From contig NZ_CP079865.1 of the NCBI RefSeq assembly GCF_025263565.1, forward strand, positions 4,340,001-4,404,000: a stretch of DNA of 64,000 bases, in the 5' to 3' direction. This stretch comes from Mycobacterium sp. SMC-8 (GTDB lineage: Bacteria; Actinomycetota; Actinomycetes; Mycobacteriales; Mycobacteriaceae). Of the stretch, positions 22,538 through 32,061 are shown piece by piece; the first letter of the stretch is position 1; every line of letters starts with the position of its first letter. The translations under genes and the position numbers were made by a program. The notes under the pieces were generated by a model that saw only the letters and a program-made list of their open reading frames with translations, was not told where the DNA came from and ran no database searches.

Positions 22538-23239
22538 CCACACCGTCGCCTCCCGGCCCACGGCGCCCGCGGCGGGGATGTCGACGGGCTTGGCGCCGCC
22601 GATCGCGGCGGCCACTGCGTCGGCCTTACCGGAGCCGGACACCACCAGCCATACCTGCCGCGACCGGGTGATCGCCGGGAGTGTCAACGTGATTCGCTTC
22701 GGGGGCGGCTTGGGGGAGTCGGGGACCCCGACCACCATCCGTTCGGTCTCCTTGACCGCCGCGGTGTGGGGGAACAGCGAGTTGATGTGTCCTTCGTGGC
22801 CCATCCCCAGTAGATGCACGTCGAAGGGGGGTGTGGGCTCGGCACCACCGGCCTCGATCAACACCTGCGAGTAGGCCTCGGCGGCCGCGTCCAGCGCGTC
22901 ACCGAACTCGCCATCGCTGGCGGCCATCGCGTGCACGTTGGCCGCCGGGATGTCGACGTGGTCGAGCAACGCCGCCCGGGCCTGCTTCTCGTTGCGTTCG
23001 TCGTCGTCGCGGGGCACGAACCTCTCGTCGCCCCAGTAGATGTGAACTTTCGGCCAGTCGATCTCATCGCTGCGTTCACCGACTCGTCTGAGTAGGCCGA
23101 TGCCCGTCCCGCCGCCGGTCAGGACGATGTGCGCCGACCCCCGTTCCTGGATTGCCGAGGCAACGGCGTCCACCAGCCGGTCACCGGCAGCTTCCACCAG
23201 AGCCGCTGTGTCGGAGTATCTTTCGATCGTCCGCGTCAT
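22505..23239 (-). CDS. pgl: 6-phosphogluconolactonase
   Basis: 244 residues, NagB/SugarP-isomerase-like fold (also devB). Motifs [13 protein letters not shown] at the phosphate site and [13 protein letters not shown]. It hydrolyses the product of Zwf to 6-phosphogluconate. ATG 23239 overlaps the opcA stop (ATGA); an upstream extension to 23503 is a shadow of opcA. Last gene of tkt-tal-zwf-opcA-pgl. Corresponds to Rv1445c. Confidence 0.92.
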   Translation of the reverse strand: MTRTIERYSDTAALVEAAGDRLVDAVASAIQERGSAHIVLTGGGTGIGLLRRVGERSDEIDWPKVHIYWGDERFVPRDDDERNEKQARAALLDHVDIPAANVHAMAASDGEFGDALDAAAEAYSQVLIEAGGAEPTPPFDVHLLGMGHEGHINSLFPHTAAVKETERMVVGVPDSPKPPPKRITLTLPAITRSRQVWLVVSGSGKADAVAAAIGGAKPVDIPAAGAVGREATVWLLDEDAASKL

Positions 23240-24141
23240 CGGTAGATCACCTTGTCCAATCCTGCCAGCGCTTCCCGGTAGATCTCGTCGGCGTCGAGCC
23301 TGCGGAGTTCTTCGGCCAGACACTCCGGCACGTCTCTGCGGCCCAGCGGAAGCAGCGCCACCGGCCGGGAAGTGCGGCTCAACGTCGCCGTGACTCCCTC
23401 CTGCGGGCGGCTGAGCGTGACGGTCTCCGTGGCGCGGTGGAGTTCGACCTTCAGGGTGCCGACCGCACGGGTGACCTCGCCGTCGATTCGGCTGGCCAGC
23501 CACCCGGCCAGGATGTCGAGTGCCGGTTCGGATTGAAGTCCTGACACCACTGCCGACTCGATCGGCTCATGCGGTGGTTCGTCGATCGCCGACGCCAGCA
23601 GCGCCCGCCAGTAGGTGATGCGGCTCCACGCGATATCGGTGTCGCCGGGCGCATACCCGGGCAGCCGGCTCTTGATCGCTCCCAACGGCTCGGGGGAGCG
23701 GGTGGCGTCTGTGATCCGGCGAATCGCCAATCGGCCCACCGGATCCTGCGACGGCACGTCCGGTGCGGTGGCCGGCCACCACGCCACCACCGGCGTATCG
23801 GGCAGCAGGAACGGCAGCACCACGCTGTCGGCATGTTCGGCCAGTTCACCGTGCAGGCGCAGCACCACGACCTCGCCGGCTCCGGCGTCTCGCCCCACAC
23901 GCAACTCGGCGTCGAGGCGGGTTTCTGAGCCGTCCCCGGGCAGCGTCACGATGACGCGGCACGGGTGTTCGCGGCTGGCGAAGTTGGCCGCTTCGATCGA
24001 GTCTTCCAGGGATTCCTCGCAGTCGGGGACGATCACCAGCGTCAGCACCCGGCCGAGGGTCAGCGCGCCCCCTTCCTCGCGTATCCCGGTGATCTTCTTG
24101 TTGATCTCGTTGGTGGTGGTATCGGCCAATTCGACGATCAT
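23236..24141 (-). CDS. opcA: Glucose-6-phosphate dehydrogenase assembly protein OpcA
   Basis: 301 residues, OpcA family. In cyanobacteria OpcA is the redox-responsive allosteric activator of Zwf; in actinobacteria it is encoded next to zwf and needed for full G6PDH activity. Recognised by the N-terminal pattern [28 protein letters not shown] and its position. ATG 24141 is preferred; an ATG at 24159 would extend into zwf. A GGAGG motif lies about 13 nt upstream. Corresponds to Rv1446c. Confidence 0.9.
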   Translation of the reverse strand: MIVELADTTTNEINKKITGIREEGGALTLGRVLTLVIVPDCEESLEDSIEAANFASREHPCRVIVTLPGDGSETRLDAELRVGRDAGAGEVVVLRLHGELAEHADSVVLPFLLPDTPVVAWWPATAPDVPSQDPVGRLAIRRITDATRSPEPLGAIKSRLPGYAPGDTDIAWSRITYWRALLASAIDEPPHEPIESAVVSGLQSEPALDILAGWLASRIDGEVTRAVGTLKVELHRATETVTLSRPQEGVTATLSRTSRPVALLPLGRRDVPECLAEELRRLDADEIYREALAGLDKVIYR

Positions 24142-24143
24142 GA

Positions 24144-25685
24144 TCAGGGCCGCCTCCATTCCCGTCCAAGCCGGTGCGCGACCTCATTCGCCGACGGCGG
24201 GCCCCAGGTGCCGGCCTCGTAGGGCTCGAGCCTCGCCGATGTCTCATCGTTTCGAGCCCAGTTCTCCAGTACCGGATCGAGTATCTGCCAGGACAATTCG
24301 ACCTCGGCGTTGACCGGGAACAGGGACGGCTCGCCCAGTAACACGTCGAGGATCAGCCGTTCATAGGCTTCGGGGGAGTCCTCGGCGAACGCCGAACCGT
24401 ACGAGAAGTCCATGTTGACGTCCCGCACCTCCATGGCGCTGCCCGGCACCTTGGACCCGAAGCGCAAGGTGATGCCCTCGTCGGGCTGGATGCGCAGCAC
24501 GAGCGCGTTCTTGCCCAGCTCTTCGGTCATCGTGCTGTCGAATGGAAGGTGCGGGGCCCGCTTGAACACCAGCGCGACCTCGGTCACCCTGCGCGCTAGG
24601 CGTTTTCCGGTGCGCAGGAAGAACGGCACGCCGGCCCAGCGCCGGGTGTCGACCTCGAGTGTGATGGCGGCGAACGTCTCGGTGGTGGAATCGTGGGCGA
24701 AGCCCTCCTCCTCGAGGAGTCCAGGGACTTTCTCGCTGCCCTGCCAGCCCGCCGTGTACTGTCCGCGCGCGGTGGTCTGGCCCAACGGCTGCAGTGGCCG
24801 GGTCGCCGAGAGCACCTTGATCTTCTCGGCCTGCAGCTCATGCGGGCTGAAGTTGACCGGCTCCTCCATCGCGGTGAGCGCCAGCAGCTGGATCAAGTGA
24901 TTCTGGATGACATCGCGTGCGGCGCCGATCCCGTCGTAATACCCTGCGCGGCCGCCCAGTCCGATGTCCTCGGCCATCGTGATCTGGATATGGTCGACGT
25001 AGTGCGAATTCCACACGGGCTCGTAGAGTTCGTTGGCGAACCGCAACGCCAGGATGTTCTGGACGGTCTCCTTGCCGAGGTAGTGGTCGATGCGGAACAC
25101 CGACTCCTCGGGGAACACGCTGTTGACCACCGCGTTGAGCTCACGGGCGCTCTCGAGGTCGTGCCCGAATGGTTTCTCGATGACCACTCGGCTCCAGCTG
25201 CCGTCCGTCTGGCTGGCCAACCCGGATTTCTGCAGCTGCTCACACACCACCGGGAAGGCCTTGGGCGGTATGGAGAGATAAAACGCGTGGTTGCCGCCGG
25301 TGCCCCGTTCGGCATCGAGCTTTTGGAGCGTCTCCTTGAGCCGCTCGTACGACTCGTCGTCGTCGAATGTGCCCTGCACGAACCGGAAACCCTCGGCGAG
25401 GCGGTCCCAGACCTCCTGCCGGAACGGTGTGCGCGCGTGCTGTTTGACCGCCTCGTAGACCACCTGGCCGAAATCCTCGTCCTGCCAGTCCCTGCGGGCG
25501 AAACCCACCAGCGCGAAGGACGGCGGGAGCAGACCGCGGTTGGCGAGGTCGTAGATCGCCGGCATGAGCTTCTTGCGGGCAAGGTCTCCGGTCACCCCGA
25601 AGATGACTACGCTGCACGGTCCCGGGATTCGGGGCATGCGCTTGTCGCGCTTGTCCCGCAACGGGTTACGCCACGCCTCGGCCAT
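24144..25685 (-). CDS. zwf: Glucose-6-phosphate 1-dehydrogenase
   Basis: 513 residues. The Rossmann motif VIFGVTGDLARKK binds NADP; the substrate/catalytic motif is RIDHYLGKETVQN. It oxidises glucose 6-phosphate to 6-phosphogluconolactone, the entry to the oxidative pentose phosphate pathway. The frame is open to 25856, but that part overlaps tal; ATG 25685 (MAEAWRNPLRDKRDKR) gives the actinobacterial N-terminus, 7 nt after the tal stop. Corresponds to Rv1447c (zwf2). Confidence 0.93.
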   Translation of the reverse strand: MAEAWRNPLRDKRDKRMPRIPGPCSVVIFGVTGDLARKKLMPAIYDLANRGLLPPSFALVGFARRDWQDEDFGQVVYEAVKQHARTPFRQEVWDRLAEGFRFVQGTFDDDESYERLKETLQKLDAERGTGGNHAFYLSIPPKAFPVVCEQLQKSGLASQTDGSWSRVVIEKPFGHDLESARELNAVVNSVFPEESVFRIDHYLGKETVQNILALRFANELYEPVWNSHYVDHIQITMAEDIGLGGRAGYYDGIGAARDVIQNHLIQLLALTAMEEPVNFSPHELQAEKIKVLSATRPLQPLGQTTARGQYTAGWQGSEKVPGLLEEEGFAHDSTTETFAAITLEVDTRRWAGVPFFLRTGKRLARRVTEVALVFKRAPHLPFDSTMTEELGKNALVLRIQPDEGITLRFGSKVPGSAMEVRDVNMDFSYGSAFAEDSPEAYERLILDVLLGEPSLFPVNAEVELSWQILDPVLENWARNDETSARLEPYEAGTWGPPSANEVAHRLGREWRRP

Positions 25686-25692
25686 CGGGAGG

Positions 25693-26811
25693 TCAGCCCT
25701 TGGCGCTGTCGAGCTGACCTTGGGTGGCTTCGAGCAGCTCCTGCCACGACTTCTCGAACTTCTCGACGCCTTCCTCTTCGAGCACCCGGAACACGTCGGG
25801 AATGTCGATGCCGACCGCGGCCAGCTGGTCGAAGATCTGTTGGGACTCCGCGGCACGGCCGGTGACGGTGTCCCCGGTGACCACGCCGTGGTCGGCGAAC
25901 GCCTCGATCGTCTTCTCCGGCATCGTGTTCACGGTGTTCGGGGCGACGAGCTCGGTGACGTAGAGGGTGTCGGAGTAGTCGGGGTTCTTCACGCCAGTCG
26001 ATGCCCACAGCGGGCGCTGAACCCGGGCTCCGGCCGACCCCAGCGCCGAGAAGCGGTCGCCGCCCAGAAACACCTCTTCGTAGGCGGCGTAGGCCAGCCG
26101 GGCGTTGGCCACTCCCGCCTTGCCTCGCAGCGCCAGCGCCTCGTCGGTGCCGATCTTCTCGAGTCGCTTGTCGATCTCGGTGTCCACCCGGGACACGAAG
26201 AACGAGGCGACCGAATGGATCCGGGACAGATCGTGGCCGGCTTCCTTGGCCTTCTCCAGGCCGGCCAGGTAGGCGTCCATCACCAGGCGGTGCCGTTCCA
26301 CCGAGAAGATCAGGGTCACGTTGACCGAGATGCCCTCGGCGATGACCGCGGTGATCGCGGGCAGGCCGGCCATCGTGGCGGGGATCTTGATCAGCAGGTT
26401 CGGCCGGTCGACGATCTTCCACAGTTCGATGGCCTGCAGGATCGTCTTGTCGGTGTCATGGGCCAGGCGCGGGTCCACCTCGATGGAGACCCGGCCGTCC
26501 ACGCCGTCGGAGGCCTCGTAGACCTTGGCCAGCACGTCGCAGGCGTTGCGCACGTCATCTGTGGTGACCGTGCGGATGGTGGCGTCGACGTCGGCGCCGC
26601 GTTCGGCGAGCTCGGCCAGCTGCGCGTCGTAGGCGTGGCCCTTCGACAGCGCGGCCTGGAAGATCGACGGGTTGGTGGTCACACCGACCACCGACCTGGT
26701 GTCGATGAGCTCTTGCAGGTTGCCGGTCTGCAGCCGGTCACGGGACAGGTCGTCGAGCCACACCGACACACCTGCTGCGGCCAGTGCTGCCAAGTTCGGG
26801 TTCTGGGTCAT
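25693..26811 (-). CDS. tal: Transaldolase
   Basis: 372 residues, the longer actinobacterial TalB-type. Motifs: [13 protein letters not shown] at the N-terminus and LIKIPAT with the Schiff-base lysine. Moves dihydroxyacetone units between sugar phosphates in the non-oxidative pentose phosphate pathway. A 66-nt gap separates it from tkt upstream and contains a perfect 8-bp inverted repeat at the tkt stop. Corresponds to Rv1448c. Confidence 0.94.
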   Translation of the reverse strand: MTQNPNLAALAAAGVSVWLDDLSRDRLQTGNLQELIDTRSVVGVTTNPSIFQAALSKGHAYDAQLAELAERGADVDATIRTVTTDDVRNACDVLAKVYEASDGVDGRVSIEVDPRLAHDTDKTILQAIELWKIVDRPNLLIKIPATMAGLPAITAVIAEGISVNVTLIFSVERHRLVMDAYLAGLEKAKEAGHDLSRIHSVASFFVSRVDTEIDKRLEKIGTDEALALRGKAGVANARLAYAAYEEVFLGGDRFSALGSAGARVQRPLWASTGVKNPDYSDTLYVTELVAPNTVNTMPEKTIEAFADHGVVTGDTVTGRAAESQQIFDQLAAVGIDIPDVFRVLEEEGVEKFEKSWQELLEATQGQLDSAKG

Positions 26812-26861
26812 GTCAGGTCCTCATCGTGTCTGCTCAGTTCCGACGGTGCGGTCGGTTCGGC

Positions 26862-26881
26862 TTGACCGCGGTTGCGGTCAA
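26862..26881 (-). terminator. Perfect hairpin at the tkt stop codon
   Basis: TTGACCGC and GCGGTCAA are perfect 8-bp arms around a 4-base loop, overlapping the tkt TGA. No T-tract follows on the minus strand, so it is a U-less terminator candidate, a transcription-attenuation point or an RNA-processing site between tkt and tal. Confidence 0.4.
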
Positions 26882-28968
26882 TTGGCTATGGTGCGTTCCG
26901 CTGCTGCCACCACCGCTTCGGGAGTGAAACCGAACTCGCGGAACAACGTCTTGTCGTCGGCGGATTCGCCGTAGTGCTCGATGGAGATGATCTCGCCGGT
27001 GTCGCCGACGAGCTTGTACCAACTCTGCGCCACCGCCGCCTCGATGGCCACCCGTGCCGAGACGTTCGGCGGAAGCACGCGGTCGCGGTACTCCTTGGGC
27101 TGGCTCTCGAACCACTCGACACACGGCATCGAGACCACGGCGGCGGTGGTGCCCTTGTCCTTGAGCAGCTTCTGGGCCTCGACGGCGATCTGCAGCTCCG
27201 ACCCCGTGGCGATCAGGATGACGTCGGCGCTCGTGGCGTCCCCGCCACCGAGCACATAGCCGCCGCGTGCCACCCCGTCGGCGTCGGTGCCCTCCAGCAC
27301 CGGGATGCCCTGCCGGGTCAGGATGAAACCGACCGGGCCGCTGCCGTTGCCGCGGGCGACGATGCTGCGCCAGGCGTAGGCCGTCTCGTTCGGATCGCCG
27401 GGCCGCACCACCGACAGGTTCGGGATCGCGCGCAGCGCCGCGAGATGCTCGATGGGCTGGTGAGTGGGTCCGTCCTCACCGAGACCGACGGAGTCATGGG
27501 TCCAGATATAGATGGTGTCGATGTCCATCAGCGAGGCCAGCCGCACCGCCGGACGCATGTAATCGGAGAACTGCAGGAACGTGCCGCCGAAGGCGCGGGT
27601 GGGCCCGTGCAGCACGATGCCGGACAGGATCGCGCCCATGGCGTGCTCACGCACACCGAAGTGCAGCACCCGGCCGTACCAGTCGGCGGTGAAGTCGGCG
27701 GTGGAGATCGACGGCGGGCCGAAGGACTTGGCGCCCTTGATGGTGGTGTTGTTGCTGCCCGCCAGATCCGCCGAGCCGCCCCACAGTTCGGGCAGCTTCG
27801 GGGCGACGTCGTTGAGCACCTGCCCGAACGCCGCCCGGGTGGCCACCGGCTTGGAACCCGGCTCCCAATAGGTCAGATCGGCGTCCCAGCCCTCGGGCAG
27901 TTCCTGTGCGGTCAGCCGGTCGAGCAGCGCCTTGCGCTGCGGCTCGCGCTGCGCCCACGCGTCGAACTCGCGCTGCCACGCCTCGTGCGCCTGTTTGCCG
28001 CGGCCCACCAGTTCACGGGTGTGGGTGATGACGTCCTCGCCGACCTCGAACGTCTTGTCCGGATCGAAACCCAGGATCTTCTTGACCTCGGCCACCTCGT
28101 CGTCTCCGAGTGCTGACCCGTGGACCCCGCCGGTGTTCATCTTGTTCGGCGCCGGATAACCGATGATGGTCCGGATCGAGATGAACGACGGCTTGTCGGT
28201 GACCTTCTTGGCCTCGGCGATCGCCTGCTCGATACCGACGACATTCTCGCCGCCCTCGATCTCCTGGACGTGCCACCCGTAGGCCCGGTACCGGGCCGCG
28301 ACGTCCTCGGACAGCGCGATGTTGGTGTCGTGCTCGATCGAGATGTGGTTCTTGTCGTAGAACACGATCAGGTTGCCCAGCTGCTGGGTGCCGGCCAGCG
28401 AGGACGCCTCACTGGTGACGCCCTCTTCGATGTCGCCGTCGGAGGCGATCACGTAGATGTAGTGGTCGAAGGGACTGGTGCCGGGCGCGGCGTCGGGGTC
28501 GAACAGGCCGCGCTCGTAGCGGGCGGCCATCGCCATGCCGACCGCCGAGGCCAGCCCCTGCCCGAGCGGGCCGGTGGTGATCTCCACCCCGGGGGTGTGG
28601 CGGAACTCCGGGTGGCCGGGCGTCTTGGACTTGAACGTCCGCAGCGCCTCGATGTCGGAGAGCTCCAGACCGAACCCGCCCAGGTAGAGCTGGATGTAGA
28701 GCGTCAGGCTGGAGTGCCCGCAGGACAGGATGAACCGGTCGCGGCCGATCCAGTGCACGTCGCTCGGGTCATGGCGCATCTGCCGCTGGAACAGCGTGTA
28801 GGCCAACGGGGCCAGGCTCATCGCGGTGCCCGGGTGGCCGTTGCCGACCTTCTGCACCGCATCGGCGGCCAGCACGCGGACGGTGTCCACCGCCCGCGAA
28901 TCCAGATCCGTCCAGTCGTCCGGATGGTTGGGCCGGGTCAGGGAAGTGATCTCTTCGATCGTGGTCAC
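26878..28968 (-). CDS. tkt: Transketolase
   Basis: 696 residues. Thiamine diphosphate motif SDGDIEEGVTSEASSL, the substrate loop GNGHPGTAMSLAPL, and the pyrimidine/PP domains in normal order. GTG 28968 (MTTIEEITSLTRP) has an AAGGAG ribosome site; the open frame upstream to 29133 crosses the promoter region and was rejected. First gene of tkt-tal-zwf-opcA-pgl, which supplies NADPH and ribose/erythrose phosphates. Corresponds to Rv1449c. Confidence 0.94.
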   Translation of the reverse strand: MTTIEEITSLTRPNHPDDWTDLDSRAVDTVRVLAADAVQKVGNGHPGTAMSLAPLAYTLFQRQMRHDPSDVHWIGRDRFILSCGHSSLTLYIQLYLGGFGLELSDIEALRTFKSKTPGHPEFRHTPGVEITTGPLGQGLASAVGMAMAARYERGLFDPDAAPGTSPFDHYIYVIASDGDIEEGVTSEASSLAGTQQLGNLIVFYDKNHISIEHDTNIALSEDVAARYRAYGWHVQEIEGGENVVGIEQAIAEAKKVTDKPSFISIRTIIGYPAPNKMNTGGVHGSALGDDEVAEVKKILGFDPDKTFEVGEDVITHTRELVGRGKQAHEAWQREFDAWAQREPQRKALLDRLTAQELPEGWDADLTYWEPGSKPVATRAAFGQVLNDVAPKLPELWGGSADLAGSNNTTIKGAKSFGPPSISTADFTADWYGRVLHFGVREHAMGAILSGIVLHGPTRAFGGTFLQFSDYMRPAVRLASLMDIDTIYIWTHDSVGLGEDGPTHQPIEHLAALRAIPNLSVVRPGDPNETAYAWRSIVARGNGSGPVGFILTRQGIPVLEGTDADGVARGGYVLGGGDATSADVILIATGSELQIAVEAQKLLKDKGTTAAVVSMPCVEWFESQPKEYRDRVLPPNVSARVAIEAAVAQSWYKLVGDTGEIISIEHYGESADDKTLFREFGFTPEAVVAAAERTIAN

Positions 28969-29014
28969 GACGCGTGCTCTCCTTGGCTTGGCGGGGGTGT
29001 CGACCGCATCAACC

Positions 29015-29020
29015 ACCCTA
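29015..29020 (-). promoter_or_regulatory. -10 element (TAGGGT) upstream of tkt
   Basis: On the minus strand TAGGGT lies about 46 nt before the tkt GTG, giving a leader of around 40 nt that contains the AAGGAG site. It is the likely promoter of the pentose phosphate operon. Confidence 0.4.
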
Positions 29021-29098
29021 GTGCGGAACGGACGATCGATCTCATCCCCGGTGCCTGTGAAAATGGACCCTGCAATTTCGGGCTCCGGCCCGGGCGGT

Positions 29099-29122
29099 CT
29101 ACCATCCTCTGTAGTAGATGGT
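29099..29122 (+). promoter_or_regulatory. ctaB promoter: TACCAT -10 with inverted repeat and GTAGTAG
   Basis: TACCAT (29100-29105) fits TANNNT. ACCATC (29101-29106) and GATGGT (29117-29122) form perfect inverted arms, and CTAC (29099) pairs with GTAG (29111). GTAGTAG (29111-29117) falls at the predicted transcript start. The same -10 and a related GTAGT repeat occur upstream of ctaA, suggesting a shared regulator of haem A synthesis. The regulator is unknown. Confidence 0.4.
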
Positions 29123-29165
29123 CGCTGTGGCATCGGCCCGATGTTGTCCCTGAGGAGTTGGTTGC

Positions 29166-30107
29166 GTGAGGATTCGCGAAGGCCACCTCGTCGGTGACGT
29201 CGCCGGGGGACCGATCCGATTCCGTGACCGCGTGCTCGGCTACATCGGGCTGACCAAGCCGCGGGTGATCGAGCTGCTGCTGGTCACCACCATCCCGGCG
29301 ATGCTGCTGGCACACCGCGGCACCGTGGACCCGCTGTTGATCTTCAACACGCTCGTCGGCGGTCTGCTGGCCGCGGCGGGTGCCAACACGCTGAACTGCG
29401 TCGCCGACGCCGACATCGACAAGAAGATGAAGCGCACCGAGCGCCGGGCGCTGGCGCGGGCGACCGTGCCGCGCAGCCACGCGCTGATCTTCGGACTGGC
29501 GTTGTCGGTCACCTCGTTCTTCTGGCTGTGGTGGACCACCAACATGCTCTCGGCGCATCTGGCCGGCGCCACCATCGCGTTCTACGTGCTCGTCTACACA
29601 CTGCTGCTCAAGCGCCGCACATCGCAGAACGTGGTGTGGGGCGGAGCCGCGGGCTGCATGCCCGTGATGATCGGCTGGTCCGCGGTCACCGGGACGATCC
29701 AGTGGCCCGCGCTGGTCATGTTCCTGATCATCTTCTTCTGGACACCGCCGCACACCTGGGCGCTGGCGATGCGCTACAAGGAGGACTACGAGGCGGCCGG
29801 TGTGCCGATGCTGCCGGTGGTGGCGACCGAGCAGAAGGTCACCAAGCACATCCTGATCTACACCTGGCTGACCGTCGCGGCCACGCTCGGACTGGCGCTG
29901 GCCACCGGCTGGCTGTACGCGGCCGTGGCGATCGTCGCCGGCACCTGGTTCCTGGCAATGGCACACCAGCTCTATGCGGGCGTGCGCCGCGGTGAACCGG
30001 TGAAACCGCTGAGGCTGTTCCTGCAGTCGAACAACTATCTGGCGGTCGTGTTCTGCGCTCTGGCCGTCGACTCGGCGCTCGCACTGCCGACCCTGTTCAG
30101 CCTCTGA
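29166..30107 (+). CDS. ctaB: Protohaem IX farnesyltransferase (haem O synthase)
   Basis: 313 residues, UbiA prenyltransferase family with about nine membrane helices. The first aspartate motif reads [12 protein letters not shown]; a second Asp-rich cytoplasmic motif is present ([14 protein letters not shown]). It farnesylates haem B to haem O for the aa3 oxidase. GTG start with GAGGAG upstream. It faces away from tkt and is followed 2 nt later by a DUF1254 gene. Corresponds to Rv1451. Confidence 0.92.
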   Translation: MRIREGHLVGDVAGGPIRFRDRVLGYIGLTKPRVIELLLVTTIPAMLLAHRGTVDPLLIFNTLVGGLLAAAGANTLNCVADADIDKKMKRTERRALARATVPRSHALIFGLALSVTSFFWLWWTTNMLSAHLAGATIAFYVLVYTLLLKRRTSQNVVWGGAAGCMPVMIGWSAVTGTIQWPALVMFLIIFFWTPPHTWALAMRYKEDYEAAGVPMLPVVATEQKVTKHILIYTWLTVAATLGLALATGWLYAAVAIVAGTWFLAMAHQLYAGVRRGEPVKPLRLFLQSNNYLAVVFCALAVDSALALPTLFSL

Positions 30108-30109
30108 CC

Positions 30110-31069
30110 GTGACCGTGCACGTCTCGCCGGACAATTTCATCCGCGCCGAGACCGTCCTGTACTTCGGCAACGTCATCGGCGACGGCGCACTGGGACGCT
30201 TCACGCACTTCCGGGACTTCGGGCCGCTGGACAACCAGCTCGTCGTGCGCCAGAACCGGGACACGCTGTATTCAGTCGGCGTGTTTGATCTGGACGCCGG
30301 AGCCGTCACCGTCACGCTGCCCGACGCCGGTGCCCGGTTCCGGTCCCTGCAGGTGATCAACCAGGACCACTACGTTCCCACGGTGATCTACACCTCGGGC
30401 AGTCACCGCTTCGACCGGGCCGGCATCGGGACCCGGTACGTGATGCTCGCGTTGCGCACGCTCGTCGACCCCGGCGATCCGGCCGATCTCGCCGCCGTGC
30501 ACGCGCTGCAGGACGGCATCATCGTCGATCAGGCGAGGACCGGCAGCTTCGAAGTGCCGAACTGGGACCCGGTGAGCCAGAAGGCGGTACGTGAGGCATT
30601 GGTCGCCCTGTTCGCCACGCTGCCGGACACGCGGGGCATGTTCGGCGCCCAAGATGAGGTGGACCCGGTGCGCCGCTTGATCGGCGCCGCCGCCGCGTGG
30701 GGCGGCAACCCGGAGCGTGACGCGCTGTACCTGACGGTCAACCCGGACGCCAACGACGGCAAGACTGTGCACCGGCTCACCGTCGACGACGTCCCGGTGG
30801 ACGGGTTCTGGTCGATCACGGTCTACAACGCCGAGGGCTACTTCACCCCGAACCCGGCCGGCGCGTACTCGGTGAACAACGTCACCGCCGTCACAGACGC
30901 CGACGGTGCCGTGACGATCCAATTCGGGGGATCGGGTGAATCCGGCGCCGAAGGCGCGATCAATTACCTGCCCGTCACGGCGGGCTGGAACTACCTGGTG
31001 CGGTTGTACCGGCCGCGACCGGAGATCCTCGACGGGTCGTGGATCTTCCCGGCCGCCGAGCCCGTCTAG
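30110..31069 (+). CDS. DUF1254/DUF1214 domain protein
   Basis: 319 residues. The N-terminal DUF1254 part (about 20-130) contains QLVVRQNRDTLYSVGVFDL; the C-terminal DUF1214 part (about 200-315) contains VDGFWSITVYNAEGYFTPN and the ending LVRLYRPRPEILDGSW. No signal peptide. Proteins of this pair are widespread and of unsettled biochemical function. It begins 2 nt after ctaB, so it is probably co-transcribed, and converges on qor, sharing the four bases CTAG at the stops. It occupies a spot that holds PE_PGRS28/Rv1453 in M. tuberculosis. Confidence 0.82.
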   Translation: MTVHVSPDNFIRAETVLYFGNVIGDGALGRFTHFRDFGPLDNQLVVRQNRDTLYSVGVFDLDAGAVTVTLPDAGARFRSLQVINQDHYVPTVIYTSGSHRFDRAGIGTRYVMLALRTLVDPGDPADLAAVHALQDGIIVDQARTGSFEVPNWDPVSQKAVREALVALFATLPDTRGMFGAQDEVDPVRRLIGAAAAWGGNPERDALYLTVNPDANDGKTVHRLTVDDVPVDGFWSITVYNAEGYFTPNPAGAYSVNNVTAVTDADGAVTIQFGGSGESGAEGAINYLPVTAGWNYLVRLYRPRPEILDGSWIFPAAEPV

Positions 31070-32040
31070 GGAATCAGAACTACCGAACCGACTGTTTTGC
31101 GGCCCTGCAGGTCGCGGTGGGCCTGCTCGGCCTCCCGCAGCTCATACCGGTGGCTGACGGTGACCTCCAAAGTGCCGTCGGCGATGGCGGTGAGCAGTTC
31201 GCCTGCGCGCCAGGAGAATTCGTCTGGTGTCCGGGTGTAATGCGCGAGGTTCGGCCGGGTCAGGAACACCGATCCGGCCGCATTGAGCCGTTGCGGGTCG
31301 ACCGGGGGAACGGGCCCACTGGCCGCACCGAACAGGGCCAGTGTGCCGCGCACCGCCAGGCTGGCCAGGCTGGCCTCGAACGTCGACGCGCCGACCCCGT
31401 CGTACACCGCGGCCACCCCGTCGCCGTCGGTGAGTTCGCGGATCCGCGCGCCGAACGCCTGCGGATCGTCGGGGTAATCGAGGACCTCGACCGCTCCGGC
31501 GCGCCGGGACAGCTCGGCCTTCTTCGGGGTCGACACCGTCGTGATCACCGACGCCGCCAGGCTGGTCGCCCACTGCGTCAGGATCAGCCCGACCCCGCCC
31601 GCGCCGGCGTGCATCAGCAGCGCGTCGCCTTGCGCCACCTCGTAGGTCGACTTGATCAGGTAGTGCGCGGTCATGCCTTTGAGCAGGGCAGAGGCGGCCA
31701 CTTCCGGTGCCACGCCATCGGGCACGTAGGCCACGAAATCGGCCGGCGCCAGCGTGTACTCGGCGTACGCGCCGAGCGATTTGTCGGTCACCACACGGTC
31801 GCCGACGTTCAGGGCGGCCACGCCCTCACCGACGGCCTCGATGATGCCGCACACCTCGTTGCCGACGACGAACGGCACCTCCCGGGGGTAGAGACCCGAC
31901 CGGAAGTAGGTGTCGATGAAGTTGACGCCGATCGCCTCGGCCCTGATCAGCACCTGCCCCGGCCCAGGGGTGGGCTGCGGCCGCTCGACGAAGGACAGGA
32001 CTTCGGCTCCGCCGATCTCGGCGACTTCGATGGCGTGCAT
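31066..32040 (-). CDS. qor: NADPH:quinone oxidoreductase (zeta-crystallin type)
   Basis: 324 residues, medium-chain dehydrogenase/reductase family without structural zinc ligands. N-terminal GroES-like domain with EAIGVNFIDTYFRSGLYP; NADPH Rossmann motif HAGAGGVGLILTQWA; C-terminal YELREAEQAHRDLQGRKT. It reduces quinones or enones with NADPH. ATG 32040 (MHAIEV) matches M. tuberculosis QorA (Rv1454c); an ATG at 32052 is an alternative. Only 21 bp separate it from the divergent ATP-grasp gene. Confidence 0.9.
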   Translation of the reverse strand: MHAIEVAEIGGAEVLSFVERPQPTPGPGQVLIRAEAIGVNFIDTYFRSGLYPREVPFVVGNEVCGIIEAVGEGVAALNVGDRVVTDKSLGAYAEYTLAPADFVAYVPDGVAPEVAASALLKGMTAHYLIKSTYEVAQGDALLMHAGAGGVGLILTQWATSLAASVITTVSTPKKAELSRRAGAVEVLDYPDDPQAFGARIRELTDGDGVAAVYDGVGASTFEASLASLAVRGTLALFGAASGPVPPVDPQRLNAAGSVFLTRPNLAHYTRTPDEFSWRAGELLTAIADGTLEVTVSHRYELREAEQAHRDLQGRKTVGSVVLIP

Positions 32041-32046
32041 GCTGTC

Positions 32047-32052
32047 TATCAT
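32047..32052 (+). promoter_or_regulatory. Candidate -10 element (TATCAT) for the ATP-grasp gene
   Basis: TATCAT ends 9 nt before ATG 32062 in the very short divergent gap with qor. Any -35 contacts would lie inside the qor coding sequence. Confidence 0.35.
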
Positions 32053-32061
32053 CCACTCGTC

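Noticed and set aside
28969..29133. N-terminal extension of transketolase to 29133
   Set aside because: The extra 55 codons cross the promoter region and have no transketolase similarity; GTG 28968 has AAGGAG at proper spacing.
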